Source of the DNA: Streptomyces rishiriensis
GTDB taxonomy: Bacteria; Actinomycetota; Actinomycetes; Streptomycetales; Streptomycetaceae
Length of the DNA: 64,000 nucleotides
Assembly: GCF_030815485.1 (NCBI RefSeq)
Contig: NZ_JAUSWV010000002.1
Location: 3,844,001 to 3,908,000, forward strand
Direction: 5' to 3'
Positions 38,990 to 47,005 of the stretch are shown here, piece by piece (position 1 is the stretch's first letter; each line of letters starts with the position of its first letter). The notes under the pieces were generated by a model that worked only from the letters and a program-made list of their open reading frames with translations, ran no database searches and was not told where the DNA came from. Position numbers and translations under genes: made by a program.

Positions 38990-40354
38990 TCATGCCACCG
39001 CGGCGAGTTCCCGGTTCTCCCGGGGCACGAACCGCACGCTCGGGTGGCCGTGGTTCCAGCCCACCGCAAGGCGCAGGTTGCCCATCCGGGCCAGGACCAG
39101 GCCGACGGTGACGGCCGCGGCGGCCGAGACGACGCCGCCCGCCGCCAGGCCCGCCCGCACTCCGTACGCGTCGGTGATCCAGCCGGCGATCGGGGCGCCG
39201 ATCGGGGCGCCGCCCATGAACACCATCATGTAGAGGGCCATCACCCGGCCGCGCATGGCCGGGTCGGTGCTCATCTGGACGCTGCTGTTGGCGGTGACGT
39301 TGACCGTCATGCCGAACATGCCGATGGGGGCCATGAGCAGGGCGAACAGCCACAGGGAGGGAGCGAGGGACGCGACGATCTCCATCGCGCCGAAGGCCAC
39401 CGCCCCGGCGACCAGCACCCGCATCCGGGCCGTGCCGCGCCGGGCCGCGAGCAGGGCGCCCGCCAGGGAGCCCACCGCCATCAGCGTGTTGAACAGGCTG
39501 TAGGAGCCCGCGCCCGCGTGGAAGACGTCGTCGGCGAAGGCCGACAGGTAGACGGGGAAGTTGAAGCCGAAGGTGGAGACGAACCCGACGAGGACGATCG
39601 TCCAGATCAGGTCGGGACGCCCGGCGACGTACTGGAGCCCCTCCCGCAGCTGGCCCTTGCCGCGCGGGGCGCGCGAGACGGCGTGCAGATCGCGCGAGCG
39701 CATCAGCAGCAGACCGGCGAGCGGGGCGACGAAGGACAGCCCGTTGAAGAGGAACGCCCAGCCGGTGCCGACGCCGGTGATCATCACGCCTGCCACGGCG
39801 GGACCGACCAGCCGGGCGGACTGGAAGTTCGCGGAGTTGAGGCTGACCGCGTTCTGGAGCTGGTCGGGGCCGACCATCTCGGAGACGAAGGTCTGGCGGG
39901 CCGGGTTGTCCAGGACGGTCGCGAGGCCCACGGCGAAGGAGGCGACGTAGACGTGCCAGACCTGGACGTGGCCCGAGAGGGTGAGGACGGCGAGCGCGAT
40001 GCCGGTGAGGGCCATCGCGGACTGGGTGAACAGCAGCGTCCGGCGCTTGGGCAGCCGGTCGACGAGCACACCGCCGTAGAGGCCGAAGAGCAGCATCGGC
40101 AGGAACTGGAGGGCGGTCGTGACGCCGACGGCGGTCGCGGAGCCGGTGAGGCTGAGGACCAGCCAGTCCTGGGCGATGCGCTGCATCCAGGTGCCGATGT
40201 TGGACACGACCTGGCCCATGAAGAACAGGCGGTAGTTCCTGACCTTCAGAGAGCTGAACATGGATGACTTGCGGGCGCCCGTGGCGGGCTCCTCGGCAAG
40301 GGTCTCGTGGGTGGTCGGTGCGGGGGCGGAGTCTGCTCCGGATCCCGAACTCAA
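38990..40354 (-). CDS. MFS transporter (DHA3/MFS_3-like exporter)
   Basis: 454 residues from a TTG start at 40354, the only in-frame start with a good ribosome site (GAGGAGG 8 nt upstream). Twelve hydrophobic helices, the GxLaDRxxxRR-like loop GGVLVDRLPKRRTLL between TM2 and TM3, and DNPARQTFVSEMV identify the MFS_3 group, which exports drugs or siderophores. The MarR regulator gene ends 23 bp upstream, so both are one transcript, the usual regulator-exporter pair. Substrate unknown. Confidence 0.88.
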   Translation of the reverse strand: MSSGSGADSAPAPTTHETLAEEPATGARKSSMFSSLKVRNYRLFFMGQVVSNIGTWMQRIAQDWLVLSLTGSATAVGVTTALQFLPMLLFGLYGGVLVDRLPKRRTLLFTQSAMALTGIALAVLTLSGHVQVWHVYVASFAVGLATVLDNPARQTFVSEMVGPDQLQNAVSLNSANFQSARLVGPAVAGVMITGVGTGWAFLFNGLSFVAPLAGLLLMRSRDLHAVSRAPRGKGQLREGLQYVAGRPDLIWTIVLVGFVSTFGFNFPVYLSAFADDVFHAGAGSYSLFNTLMAVGSLAGALLAARRGTARMRVLVAGAVAFGAMEIVASLAPSLWLFALLMAPIGMFGMTVNVTANSSVQMSTDPAMRGRVMALYMMVFMGGAPIGAPIAGWITDAYGVRAGLAAGGVVSAAAAVTVGLVLARMGNLRLAVGWNHGHPSVRFVPRENRELAAVA

Positions 40355-40377
40355 AAGGGTGCCTCCTCTTTGGCTGC

Positions 40378-40815
40378 CTACAGGTGTGCGAGCTTTTCCA
40401 GCACGGGGGCGGCGGCGCGCAGTTTCGCCCACTCGTCCTCGTCGAGGCCGTCGACCAGGGTGGCCAGGAAGGCGTTCCGCTTGGCGCGGCTCTCCCCGAG
40501 CATGGCCTCGGCCTGCTCGGTCTTGGTGACGACCTTCTGGCGCCGGTCCTCGGGATGCGGCTCCAGCCGGACCAGACCCTTGGCCTCCAGCAGCGCCACG
40601 ATGCGGGTCATCGACGGCGGCTGCACATGCTCCTTGCGGGCGAGTTCGCCCGGGGTGGCACTGCCGCAGAGGGAGAGGGTGCCGAGCACCGACATCTCGG
40701 TCGGGCTCAGCGACTCGTCGACCCGCTGGTGCTTGAGCCGACGGGACAGCCGCATCACGGCTGAACGCAGGGAGTTCACGGCGGCAGCGTTGTCGCCATG
40801 GGTGAGGTCAGGCAT
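40378..40815 (-). CDS. MarR-family regulator
   Basis: 145 residues from ATG 40815. A TTGTTT/TATCCT promoter (16-bp spacer) ends 6 nt before the ATG, so the transcript is leaderless. The winged helix is clear: LSPTEMSVLGTLSLCGSATP, LARKEHVQPPSMTRIVALLE and the wing LEPHPEDRRQKVVTKT (each at most 20). It probably represses itself and the downstream MFS exporter until a phenolic or other ligand binds. The promoter region has a GGATAACTCATTACC element that could be its operator. Confidence 0.9.
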   Translation of the reverse strand: MPDLTHGDNAAAVNSLRSAVMRLSRRLKHQRVDESLSPTEMSVLGTLSLCGSATPGELARKEHVQPPSMTRIVALLEAKGLVRLEPHPEDRRQKVVTKTEQAEAMLGESRAKRNAFLATLVDGLDEDEWAKLRAAAPVLEKLAHL

Positions 40816-40821
40816 CTCTTT

Positions 40822-40849
40822 AGGATAACTCATTACCCTGGCTAAACAA
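40822..40849 (-). promoter_or_regulatory. Promoter of the marR-MFS operon
   Basis: On the minus strand: TTGTTT (40844-40849), a 16-bp spacer and TATCCT (40822-40827), followed after 6 nt by the marR ATG. A candidate MarR site overlaps it. Confidence 0.6.
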
Positions 40850-40897
40850 GCTGGGGGCGCCGGGATTCCCGTGAGCCCGGCCACGGAAACCTCTTCG

Positions 40898-40913
40898 TCA
40901 CTCGAACGAGTGA
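40898..40913. promoter_or_regulatory. Palindrome TCACTCGAACGAGTGA
   Basis: Seven-bp perfect arms with an AA centre, 52 bp before the ribbon-helix-helix gene. Its position suits autoregulation by that dimeric DNA-binding protein. Confidence 0.45.
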
Positions 40914-40965
40914 GTAGGCAGCGGAAAGTGACCGGACTGCGGTACGCGGCCGCGACCCTCGTCTC

Positions 40966-41148
40966 ATGGGGACCAGTGTGCTCAGCCTGCGGATAGACGG
41001 GGAGCTGCTCGAACGGCTCCGGCAGCATGCCGCGAAAAGGGGAATGAGCGTCCAGGACTATGTCGTCCAGACGCTCATTCGCGATGACTTCGACGAACGG
41101 TTCCAGACCGCCGTCGAGGAGACGGAGAAGTTCTACGGGCTCACCTGA
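40966..41148 (+). CDS. Ribbon-helix-helix (Arc/CopG-like) protein
   Basis: 60 residues from ATG 40966. The N-terminal strand SVLSLRIDGELLERLRQHA, a turn and second helix MSVQDYVVQTLIRDDF form a ribbon-helix-helix DNA-binding domain. The tail RFQTAVEETEKFYGL could contact a partner. Such proteins are often antitoxins, but no toxin gene is adjacent: the next gene is a convergent purine permease. It may therefore be a stand-alone repressor. A 16-bp palindrome upstream is its likely operator. Confidence 0.78.
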   Translation: MGTSVLSLRIDGELLERLRQHAAKRGMSVQDYVVQTLIRDDFDERFQTAVEETEKFYGLT

Positions 41149-41193
41149 GCCGCGCCGCATGCGGGCGGGGATCAGGGAGCCCGGGGGCCGGCA

Positions 41194-42645
41194 TCAGGTG
41201 AGGCCGAGGGCCGGCATCAGGTAGTAGAAGGCGAAGACGGCGGAGACCACGTACATCGGCGCCGGGACCTCCCGGCCGCGCCCGGTCGCCAGGCGCAGCA
41301 GCACGAAGGTGATGAAGCCCATGCCGATGCCGTTGGTGATCGAGTAGGTGAACGGCATCATCACCATGGTGATGAAGGCCGGGATGGCGATGGTGAGGTC
41401 GGCCCAGTCGATGTCCTTGACCGAACCGGCCAGGATCAGGAAGCCCACCGCGAGCAGGGCCGGGGTGGCGGCCTGGGACGGGACCATCGTGGCGACCGGC
41501 GTGAGGAACAGCGCGACGGTGAAGAGCCCGCCGGTGACGATGTTCGCGAGCCCGGTGCGGGCGCCCTCACCGACACCCGCCGTGGACTCCACGAAGGCGG
41601 TGGTGGCGGAGGAGGAGCTGGCGCCGCCCGCGGCGACCGCGAGGCCGTCGACGAAGAGGACCTTGTTGATGCCGGGCATCTCGCCCTTGGCGTTGGTCAG
41701 CTTGGCCTCGTCGCTGACGCCCATGATCGTGCCCATCGCGTCGAAGAAGCACGACAGCAGGACCGTGAAGACGAAGAGGACGCCGGTCAGGACGCCGACC
41801 TTGCCGAAGCCGCCGAACAGGCTGAACTCGCCGATGAGCCCGAAGTCGGGGGTGGCGACGGGGTTGCCGGGCCACTCGGGGGTGGTGAGGCCCCAGGACG
41901 GGATCGTCGCCACCGCGTTGATGATCAGCGCGAGGACCGTCATCGCGACGATCGAGATCAGGATCGCGCCGGGCACCCTGCGGGTGATCAGGGCCAGCGT
42001 GAGCAGCGCGCCCAGGATGAAGACGAGGACCGGCCAGCCGTTCAGGTGACCGTCGGCGCCGAGCTGGAGCGGGACGGTGGTGTGGGCGGCGTCCGGGATC
42101 CGGCTGACGAAGCCGGAGTCGACGAGCCCGATCAGCATGATGAACAGGCCGATACCGATGCTGATCGCCTTGCGCAGGCCGAAGGGCACCGCGTTCATGA
42201 CGCGCTCACGCAGACCGGTGGCGACCAGGAGCATGACGACGAAGCCCGCGAGCACGACCATGCCCATGGCGTCGGCCCAGGACATCCGGGGGGCGAGCTG
42301 GAGCGCGACCACCGAGTTCACCCCGAGGCCGGCAGCGAGGGCGATGGGCACGTTGCCGATCACGCCCATGAGGAGCGTGGTGAAGGCGGCCGTCACACAG
42401 GTGGCGGTGACCAGCTGACCGTTGTCGAGCTGATGCCCGTACATGTCCTTCGCGCTGCCGAGGATGATCGGGTTCAGCACGATGATGTACGCCATGGCGA
42501 AGAAGGTGGCGAAACCGCCCCGGATCTCGCGGGGCAGGGTGCTGCCCCGTTCGGTGATCCTGAAGTAACGGTCGAGGGCGCCGAAGAGAGGCGTGGCTCC
42601 CGGCTGTTCCGGGGCGGGGACCTTGGCGGGGGCCGACGTGGGCAT
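41194..42645 (-). CDS. NCS2 purine permease (AzgA/PbuG type)
   Basis: 483 residues from ATG 42645, with AGGA about 11 nt upstream. There are 12-14 hydrophobic segments with family hallmarks: GGFATFFAMAYIIVLNP near the N-terminus, GLGVNSVVAL (TM3), and the TM10 segment SSSSATTAFVESTAGVGEGA. This is the AzgA subfamily, which imports hypoxanthine, guanine or adenine by proton symport. An inverted GAAC-N7-GTTC element lies in its promoter region. Confidence 0.93.
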   Translation of the reverse strand: MPTSAPAKVPAPEQPGATPLFGALDRYFRITERGSTLPREIRGGFATFFAMAYIIVLNPIILGSAKDMYGHQLDNGQLVTATCVTAAFTTLLMGVIGNVPIALAAGLGVNSVVALQLAPRMSWADAMGMVVLAGFVVMLLVATGLRERVMNAVPFGLRKAISIGIGLFIMLIGLVDSGFVSRIPDAAHTTVPLQLGADGHLNGWPVLVFILGALLTLALITRRVPGAILISIVAMTVLALIINAVATIPSWGLTTPEWPGNPVATPDFGLIGEFSLFGGFGKVGVLTGVLFVFTVLLSCFFDAMGTIMGVSDEAKLTNAKGEMPGINKVLFVDGLAVAAGGASSSSATTAFVESTAGVGEGARTGLANIVTGGLFTVALFLTPVATMVPSQAATPALLAVGFLILAGSVKDIDWADLTIAIPAFITMVMMPFTYSITNGIGMGFITFVLLRLATGRGREVPAPMYVVSAVFAFYYLMPALGLT

Positions 42646-42697
42646 CTTTTGGCGTTTCCTACGAAGAGAAGTGGTCAGTACCAAACCGTTTCAGTAT

Positions 42698-42712
42698 GAA
42701 CATATAACGTTC
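42698..42712. promoter_or_regulatory. Inverted GAAC-N7-GTTC in an AT-rich patch
   Basis: GAACATATAACGTTC is about 53 bp before the purine permease start and the most AT-rich stretch nearby. It may combine a -10 region with an operator. I looked for purine-riboswitch core bases here and did not find them. Confidence 0.4.
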
Positions 42713-42762
42713 GGATCGGCCATCTCCGCGCGTAGACCCGACCGCCTCGTAAGCTGAGCACC

Positions 42763-43044
42763 ATGAAGAAGTGGATCCCTGAACACGAGGCGCCCGAGCC
42801 CCTTGAGGGCCCTGTGGTCGCCACCGTCACCGGCGGCGCGATCCTCTGGTTCGTCCTCTTCCTCGTCCAGCTCCCCTTCTACGGCTGGTACGACGACCAC
42901 GGCCGTCTGTGGTGGATCTGGACGTGTCTCGCCGGCGCCGGACTCGGCCTCATCGGCATCTGGTACGTCCGCAAACGCGACGCGGCGATCAAACGGGACG
43001 CGGCGCGCGAGCCGACCGGGCCCCTGGGCCCCGTCACCGACTAG
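42763..43044 (+). CDS. DUF2530 small membrane protein
   Basis: 93 residues. TAAGCT ends 7 nt before ATG 42763, giving a leaderless start. After an acidic N-terminus there are two transmembrane helices (about 22-40 and 52-68) separated by the loop PFYGWYDDHGRLWW, then a basic/acidic tail (RKRDAAIKRDAAREPTG). The pattern matches the actinobacterial DUF2530 family, of unknown function. It precedes the CtpE-like ATPase in the same direction, 154 bp away. Confidence 0.8.
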   Translation: MKKWIPEHEAPEPLEGPVVATVTGGAILWFVLFLVQLPFYGWYDDHGRLWWIWTCLAGAGLGLIGIWYVRKRDAAIKRDAAREPTGPLGPVTD

Positions 43045-43198
43045 GGGCTCCCCGCCCCCACCACCGGCCAGGAGCTCCTCCGGCAGTCCCGGGTGGCTAC
43101 TACCGAAGTACCGGACGGCGCCGCGCCCGTCCTCCCGAGGTCGGATCTTCGGCGCCCTCGGGGGGTGAACGCCCAGATCCGCACGTACCGTCGATCCC

Positions 43199-45616
43199 AT
43201 GGCCCACACCGACGCCCCCGCCTCCGCGCCGACGGCGACCGGCCTCACCGCCGCCGAGGTCGCGGACCGCGTCGCGCGCGGCCAGGTGAACGACGTACCC
43301 GTGCGCAGCAGCCGCTCCGTCGGCGAGATCGTCCGGGCGAACGTGTTCACCCGGTTCAACGCGATCATCGGTGTCCTGTGGGTGGTCATGCTGTTCGTCG
43401 CCCCCATCCAGGACGGCCTGTTCGGCTTCGTGATCCTCGCCAACACCGGCATCGGCATCATCCAGGAGTGGCGGGCCAAGCAGACCCTGGACTCCCTCGC
43501 GGTCGTCGGCGAGGCCCGGCCCACCGTGCGCCGCGACGGCACCGCCGTGGAGGTCTCCACCTCCGCCCTCGTCCTCGACGACCTCATCGAGATCGGCCCC
43601 GGGGACAAGATCGCCGTGGACGGGGTGTGCGTCGAGGCGGACGGGCTGGAGATCGACGAGTCGCTGCTCTCCGGCGAGGCCGACCCCGTCGTCAAGCGGC
43701 CGGGCGACCAGGTCATGTCGGGCAGCTTCGTGGTGGCCGGCGGCGGCGCCTTCCAGGCCACGAAGGTCGGCCGCGAGGCCTACGCCGCCCAGCTCGCCGA
43801 GGAGGCCTCCCGCTTCACGCTCGTCCACTCCGAGCTGCGCTCCGGCATCTCCACGATCCTCAAGTACGTGACCTGGATGATGGTCCCGGCCGCGTTCGGC
43901 CTGGTCGTCACCCAGCTCTTCGTCAAGAACAACGACCTCAAGGAGTCCATCGCCCGCACCGTCGGAGGCATCGTCCCCATGGTCCCCGAGGGGCTGGTCC
44001 TGCTCACCTCGGTCGCCTTCGCGATCGGCGTCATCCGGCTCGGCCGAAAACAGTGCCTGGTGCAGGAGCTGCCGGCCATCGAGGGCCTCGCCCGCGTCGA
44101 CACGGTCTGTCTGGACAAGACGGGCACCCTCACCGAGGGCGGCATGGACGTCACCGAGCTCAGCATGCTCGACGGCTACGACGAGACGTACGTGCGGCAG
44201 GTCCTCGGGGCCCTCGGGGAGTCCGACCCGAGGCCGAACGCCTCCCTCCGGGCGATCATCGACGCCTATCCGGACGCCGAGGACTGGCGCTGCACCGAGT
44301 CGCTGCCCTTCTCCTCCGCCCGCAAGTACAGCGGCGCCAGCTTCAGCGAGGGCAACGGGGAGAACGGCACCTGGCTGCTGGGAGCGCCCGACGTGCTGCT
44401 GGCCGACGGCGATCCCGCCCTCGCCGAGACCGAGCGGCTGAACGAGCAGGGCCTGCGGGTGCTGCTGCTGGCCCGCGCCGCCCGCGACCTCGACGACCCC
44501 GAACCCGCGCGCGGGGCCAGGCCCGCCGCACTCGTCGTCCTCGAACAGCGGCTGCGGCCGGACGCCGCCGACACCCTGCGCTACTTCGCCGAGCAGGACG
44601 TCCGCGCCAAGGTCATCTCCGGCGACAACGCGGTGTCGGTGGGGGCGGTGGCCACGAAGCTCGGGCTGGACGGCCGTACGGTCGACGCGCGCCGGCTGCC
44701 CGCCGAGCCCGAGGGCATGGGCCGGGCCCTGGACGAGGGCACGGTGTTCGGCCGGGTGACCCCGCAGCAGAAGCGGGACATGGTCGGCGCGCTCCAGTCG
44801 CGCGGGCACACGGTCGCGATGACCGGGGACGGCGTCAACGACGTCCTCGCGCTGAAGGACGCCGACATCGGCGTCGCGATGGGCTCGGGATCCGAGGCCA
44901 CCCGGGCGGTCGCGCAGATCGTGCTGCTGAACAACAGCTTCGCGACCCTGCCCTCGGTGGTGGCGGAGGGCCGACGGGTCATCGGCAACATCACCCGCGT
45001 GGCGACCCTGTTCCTGGTGAAGACGGTCTACTCGGTGCTGCTGGCCCTGCTGGTGGTCTGCTGGCAGGTCGAATACCCCTTCCTGCCGAGGCACTTGACG
45101 CTGCTGTCCACCCTCACCATCGGCATCCCGGCCTTCTTCCTCGCCCTCGCCCCCAACAAGGAACGGGCCCGCCCGCACTTCGTCCGACGGGTGATGCGGT
45201 ACTCGGTTCCCGGCGGGGTGGTGGCCGGGGTCGCGACCTTCGTCACCTACCTGGTCGCCCGTCACCACTACGCCGGCGCGGGCTCCCTGGAGGCGGAGAC
45301 CAGTGCGGCGACCCTCACGCTGTTCCTGATCTCGATGTGGGTGCTGGCGATCATCGCCCGGCCCTACACCTGGTGGCGGGTGCTGCTGGTGGCCTCGATG
45401 GGAGCGGCGTTCGTGCTGGTGCTGGTGGTCCCGTGGCTCCAGGACTTCTTCGCACTGAAGCTGGTCGGGATGACCATGCCGTGGATCGCGGTCGGGGTGG
45501 CCGCGGTGGCGGCGGTCGCCCTGGAGTTCTCCTGGAAGTGGGTCGACCGCCGCTTCCCGGCCCCGGCCGGTCCCGCGGCGCCTGCTCCACGTCGACGAAA
45601 TCGCCCGGCGCGCTGA
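43199..45616 (+). CDS. CtpE-like P-type ATPase (probable Ca2+ transport)
   Basis: 805 residues from ATG 43199. TACCGT ends 7 nt upstream (leaderless). P-type landmarks: actuator LLSGEADPV (SGE 158-160), TM4 VPMVPEGLVLL (262-270), phosphorylation site Asp306 in CLDKTGTLT, and the hinge MTGDGVNDVLALKDADIGVAMGSGSEA. PEGL in TM4 and the lack of N-terminal metal-binding domains place it with mycobacterial CtpE, a calcium transporter. The last ~8 residues (RRRNRPAR) and stop are read from the antisense of a relic copy of the secreted-protein gene downstream, so the native C-terminus may have been replaced. Confidence 0.9.
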   Translation: MAHTDAPASAPTATGLTAAEVADRVARGQVNDVPVRSSRSVGEIVRANVFTRFNAIIGVLWVVMLFVAPIQDGLFGFVILANTGIGIIQEWRAKQTLDSLAVVGEARPTVRRDGTAVEVSTSALVLDDLIEIGPGDKIAVDGVCVEADGLEIDESLLSGEADPVVKRPGDQVMSGSFVVAGGGAFQATKVGREAYAAQLAEEASRFTLVHSELRSGISTILKYVTWMMVPAAFGLVVTQLFVKNNDLKESIARTVGGIVPMVPEGLVLLTSVAFAIGVIRLGRKQCLVQELPAIEGLARVDTVCLDKTGTLTEGGMDVTELSMLDGYDETYVRQVLGALGESDPRPNASLRAIIDAYPDAEDWRCTESLPFSSARKYSGASFSEGNGENGTWLLGAPDVLLADGDPALAETERLNEQGLRVLLLARAARDLDDPEPARGARPAALVVLEQRLRPDAADTLRYFAEQDVRAKVISGDNAVSVGAVATKLGLDGRTVDARRLPAEPEGMGRALDEGTVFGRVTPQQKRDMVGALQSRGHTVAMTGDGVNDVLALKDADIGVAMGSGSEATRAVAQIVLLNNSFATLPSVVAEGRRVIGNITRVATLFLVKTVYSVLLALLVVCWQVEYPFLPRHLTLLSTLTIGIPAFFLALAPNKERARPHFVRRVMRYSVPGGVVAGVATFVTYLVARHHYAGAGSLEAETSAATLTLFLISMWVLAIIARPYTWWRVLLVASMGAAFVLVLVVPWLQDFFALKLVGMTMPWIAVGVAAVAAVALEFSWKWVDRRFPAPAGPAAPAPRRRNRPAR

Positions 45617-45730
45617 CCGCAGAGGTCGTCGCGGTGCCGGTGAAGCCCCAGCGGTAGGAGCCGTCGGCGGCGGCCTCGACCGTGGTCTTCAGGGCGCCGG
45701 TCGAGGTGCCGCCCGGCGCCGCCGTCGGAG
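45585..45730 (-). pseudogene. Relic 3' end of a second copy of the secreted-protein gene
   Basis: This stretch aligns without gaps, at a constant offset of 273 bp, to the 3' end of the gene at 45855-46781. It translates on the minus strand to STGALKTTVEAAADGSYRWG and GFTGTATTSAVSAPGDFVDV, compared with STGGLKTTVKASVDGYYRWS and SFVGTTTAPAVKAAGDFIDV in the intact gene. The stop codon is lost and the frame runs on into the P-type ATPase gene's antisense strand. The 5' part is missing. Confidence 0.8.
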
Positions 45731-45854
45731 CGGCCCGGGGAGGCCGGGGCGAGAGCGAGGGGGCGTATGCGCAGTTCGCGCGGTTCCTGCCTCCCGGGAA
45801 CGGCGAACGGCCGGCCCCGGAACTCCGGAGCCGGCCGCCTTCCGCTACGGCGTG

Positions 45855-46781
45855 CTACTTGACGTCGATGAAGTCACCCGCGGCCTTGACCGCCGGGGCG
45901 GTCGTGGTGCCGACGAAGCTCCAGCGGTAGTAGCCGTCCACGCTCGCCTTGACGGTGGTCTTCAGACCGCCGGTCGAGGTGGTCTTGACCGACTTCACCG
46001 TGGAGTAGGTGGTGGAGTTCTTCTTGCGGAACTGGAGCTGGGTGTAGACGCCGGCGTAGCCGCTGTACTTGGCGGTGTCCCAGTTGGCACGGGTCAGGCT
46101 GCCCGTGACGGTGATGGTCGCGCCCTTCTTCACCGGCTCCGGCGCCGCGTTGACCGTCAGCTTGGACAGCCGCTGGAGCTTGGTGGTGGCCAGGGCGTCG
46201 CCCTCGGCGTAACCGACCTTGGTCCAGTCGACGTCGTCGTCGCTGTACGGGTCGACGTCGTTCCAGTCGATGACGTAGCCGAGCGCCTTCCAGGTGGTGG
46301 CGTCGGCGTTGACCAGCTCCTCACCCGGGTAGATGTCGAGCGTGCCCTTGCAGCTGGCGACCGTGGCGGAGGTGTTGGTGCAGGACGGCCAGTCGTCGCC
46401 GACGAGCATGTTGACCGGGTTGTCGTACGCGCCGCGGTAGACGACCAGGTCCAGCTCGGTGTCGGCCGCGGTGACGTCGACGTCCGCGCCGTGCGTGACC
46501 GTGAAGGTGACCGGGGCCGTGACCTTGCCGCTGGTGCCGGCGACGATCGGCTTGCCGCCGTTGATCCTGACGTTGCCGAACTTGGCGTCCAGCGCGTACG
46601 GGGTGCCGGTGTCGGCGGTGGAACCGGTGAAGGCGCTCTTGCCCGAGGTGGCCGCGTGGAGGGCCTTCAGGGTGTCGACGGGGTTGTGCGAGTCGCTGCT
46701 GGTGGCCTGGGCGGCCGGCACAGCGAGGGCGGACAGGGCCAGGGCGCCGGTGACGGCGGCCACAGTGGCTCGTATGCGCAT
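45855..46781 (-). CDS. Secreted beta-rich protein, Streptomyces-type
   Basis: 308 residues from ATG 46781, with GGGGG 7 nt upstream. The signal peptide spans 1-26 (AQA/TS cleavage). The mature part has no enzymatic motif. It contains two probable Ig-like beta domains: one up to about 205 with two Cys (CTNTSATVASC), and one from about 208 to the end (LTVNAAPEPVKKGATITVTG ... YYRWSFVGT). The second occurs in many Streptomyces exoproteins. Acidic runs (DWNDVDPYSDDDVDW) might bind Ca2+, which would fit the neighbouring CtpE-like ATPase, but that is inference. A partial duplicate lies downstream. Confidence 0.75.
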   Translation of the reverse strand: MRIRATVAAVTGALALSALAVPAAQATSSDSHNPVDTLKALHAATSGKSAFTGSTADTGTPYALDAKFGNVRINGGKPIVAGTSGKVTAPVTFTVTHGADVDVTAADTELDLVVYRGAYDNPVNMLVGDDWPSCTNTSATVASCKGTLDIYPGEELVNADATTWKALGYVIDWNDVDPYSDDDVDWTKVGYAEGDALATTKLQRLSKLTVNAAPEPVKKGATITVTGSLTRANWDTAKYSGYAGVYTQLQFRKKNSTTYSTVKSVKTTSTGGLKTTVKASVDGYYRWSFVGTTTAPAVKAAGDFIDVK

Positions 46782-47005
46782 GAAGTTTCCCCCTGAGGAG
46801 AGGGGTCCGGACGGTGGTCGTTCGCACGACTCGTCGTCACATCCGGAACCCGAAGTGATGGTGGAGTCTCTTGACTCAAGTGATCAGATGCCTGCCGGGG
46901 GCGGATGGTTGTACGTGACGTGAGAAATTCGTGGAAAAAATCTTCACACCCGCCACGCCCCACCACCCCCGGCCGATCCGCTCCCGCCCCGGCAGCGGGT
47001 CCGCG

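Noticed and set aside
42646-42762. Purine riboswitch upstream of the AzgA-type permease
   Set aside because: The three-way-junction core bases of purine aptamers are not recognisable; only an AT-rich inverted repeat is seen.
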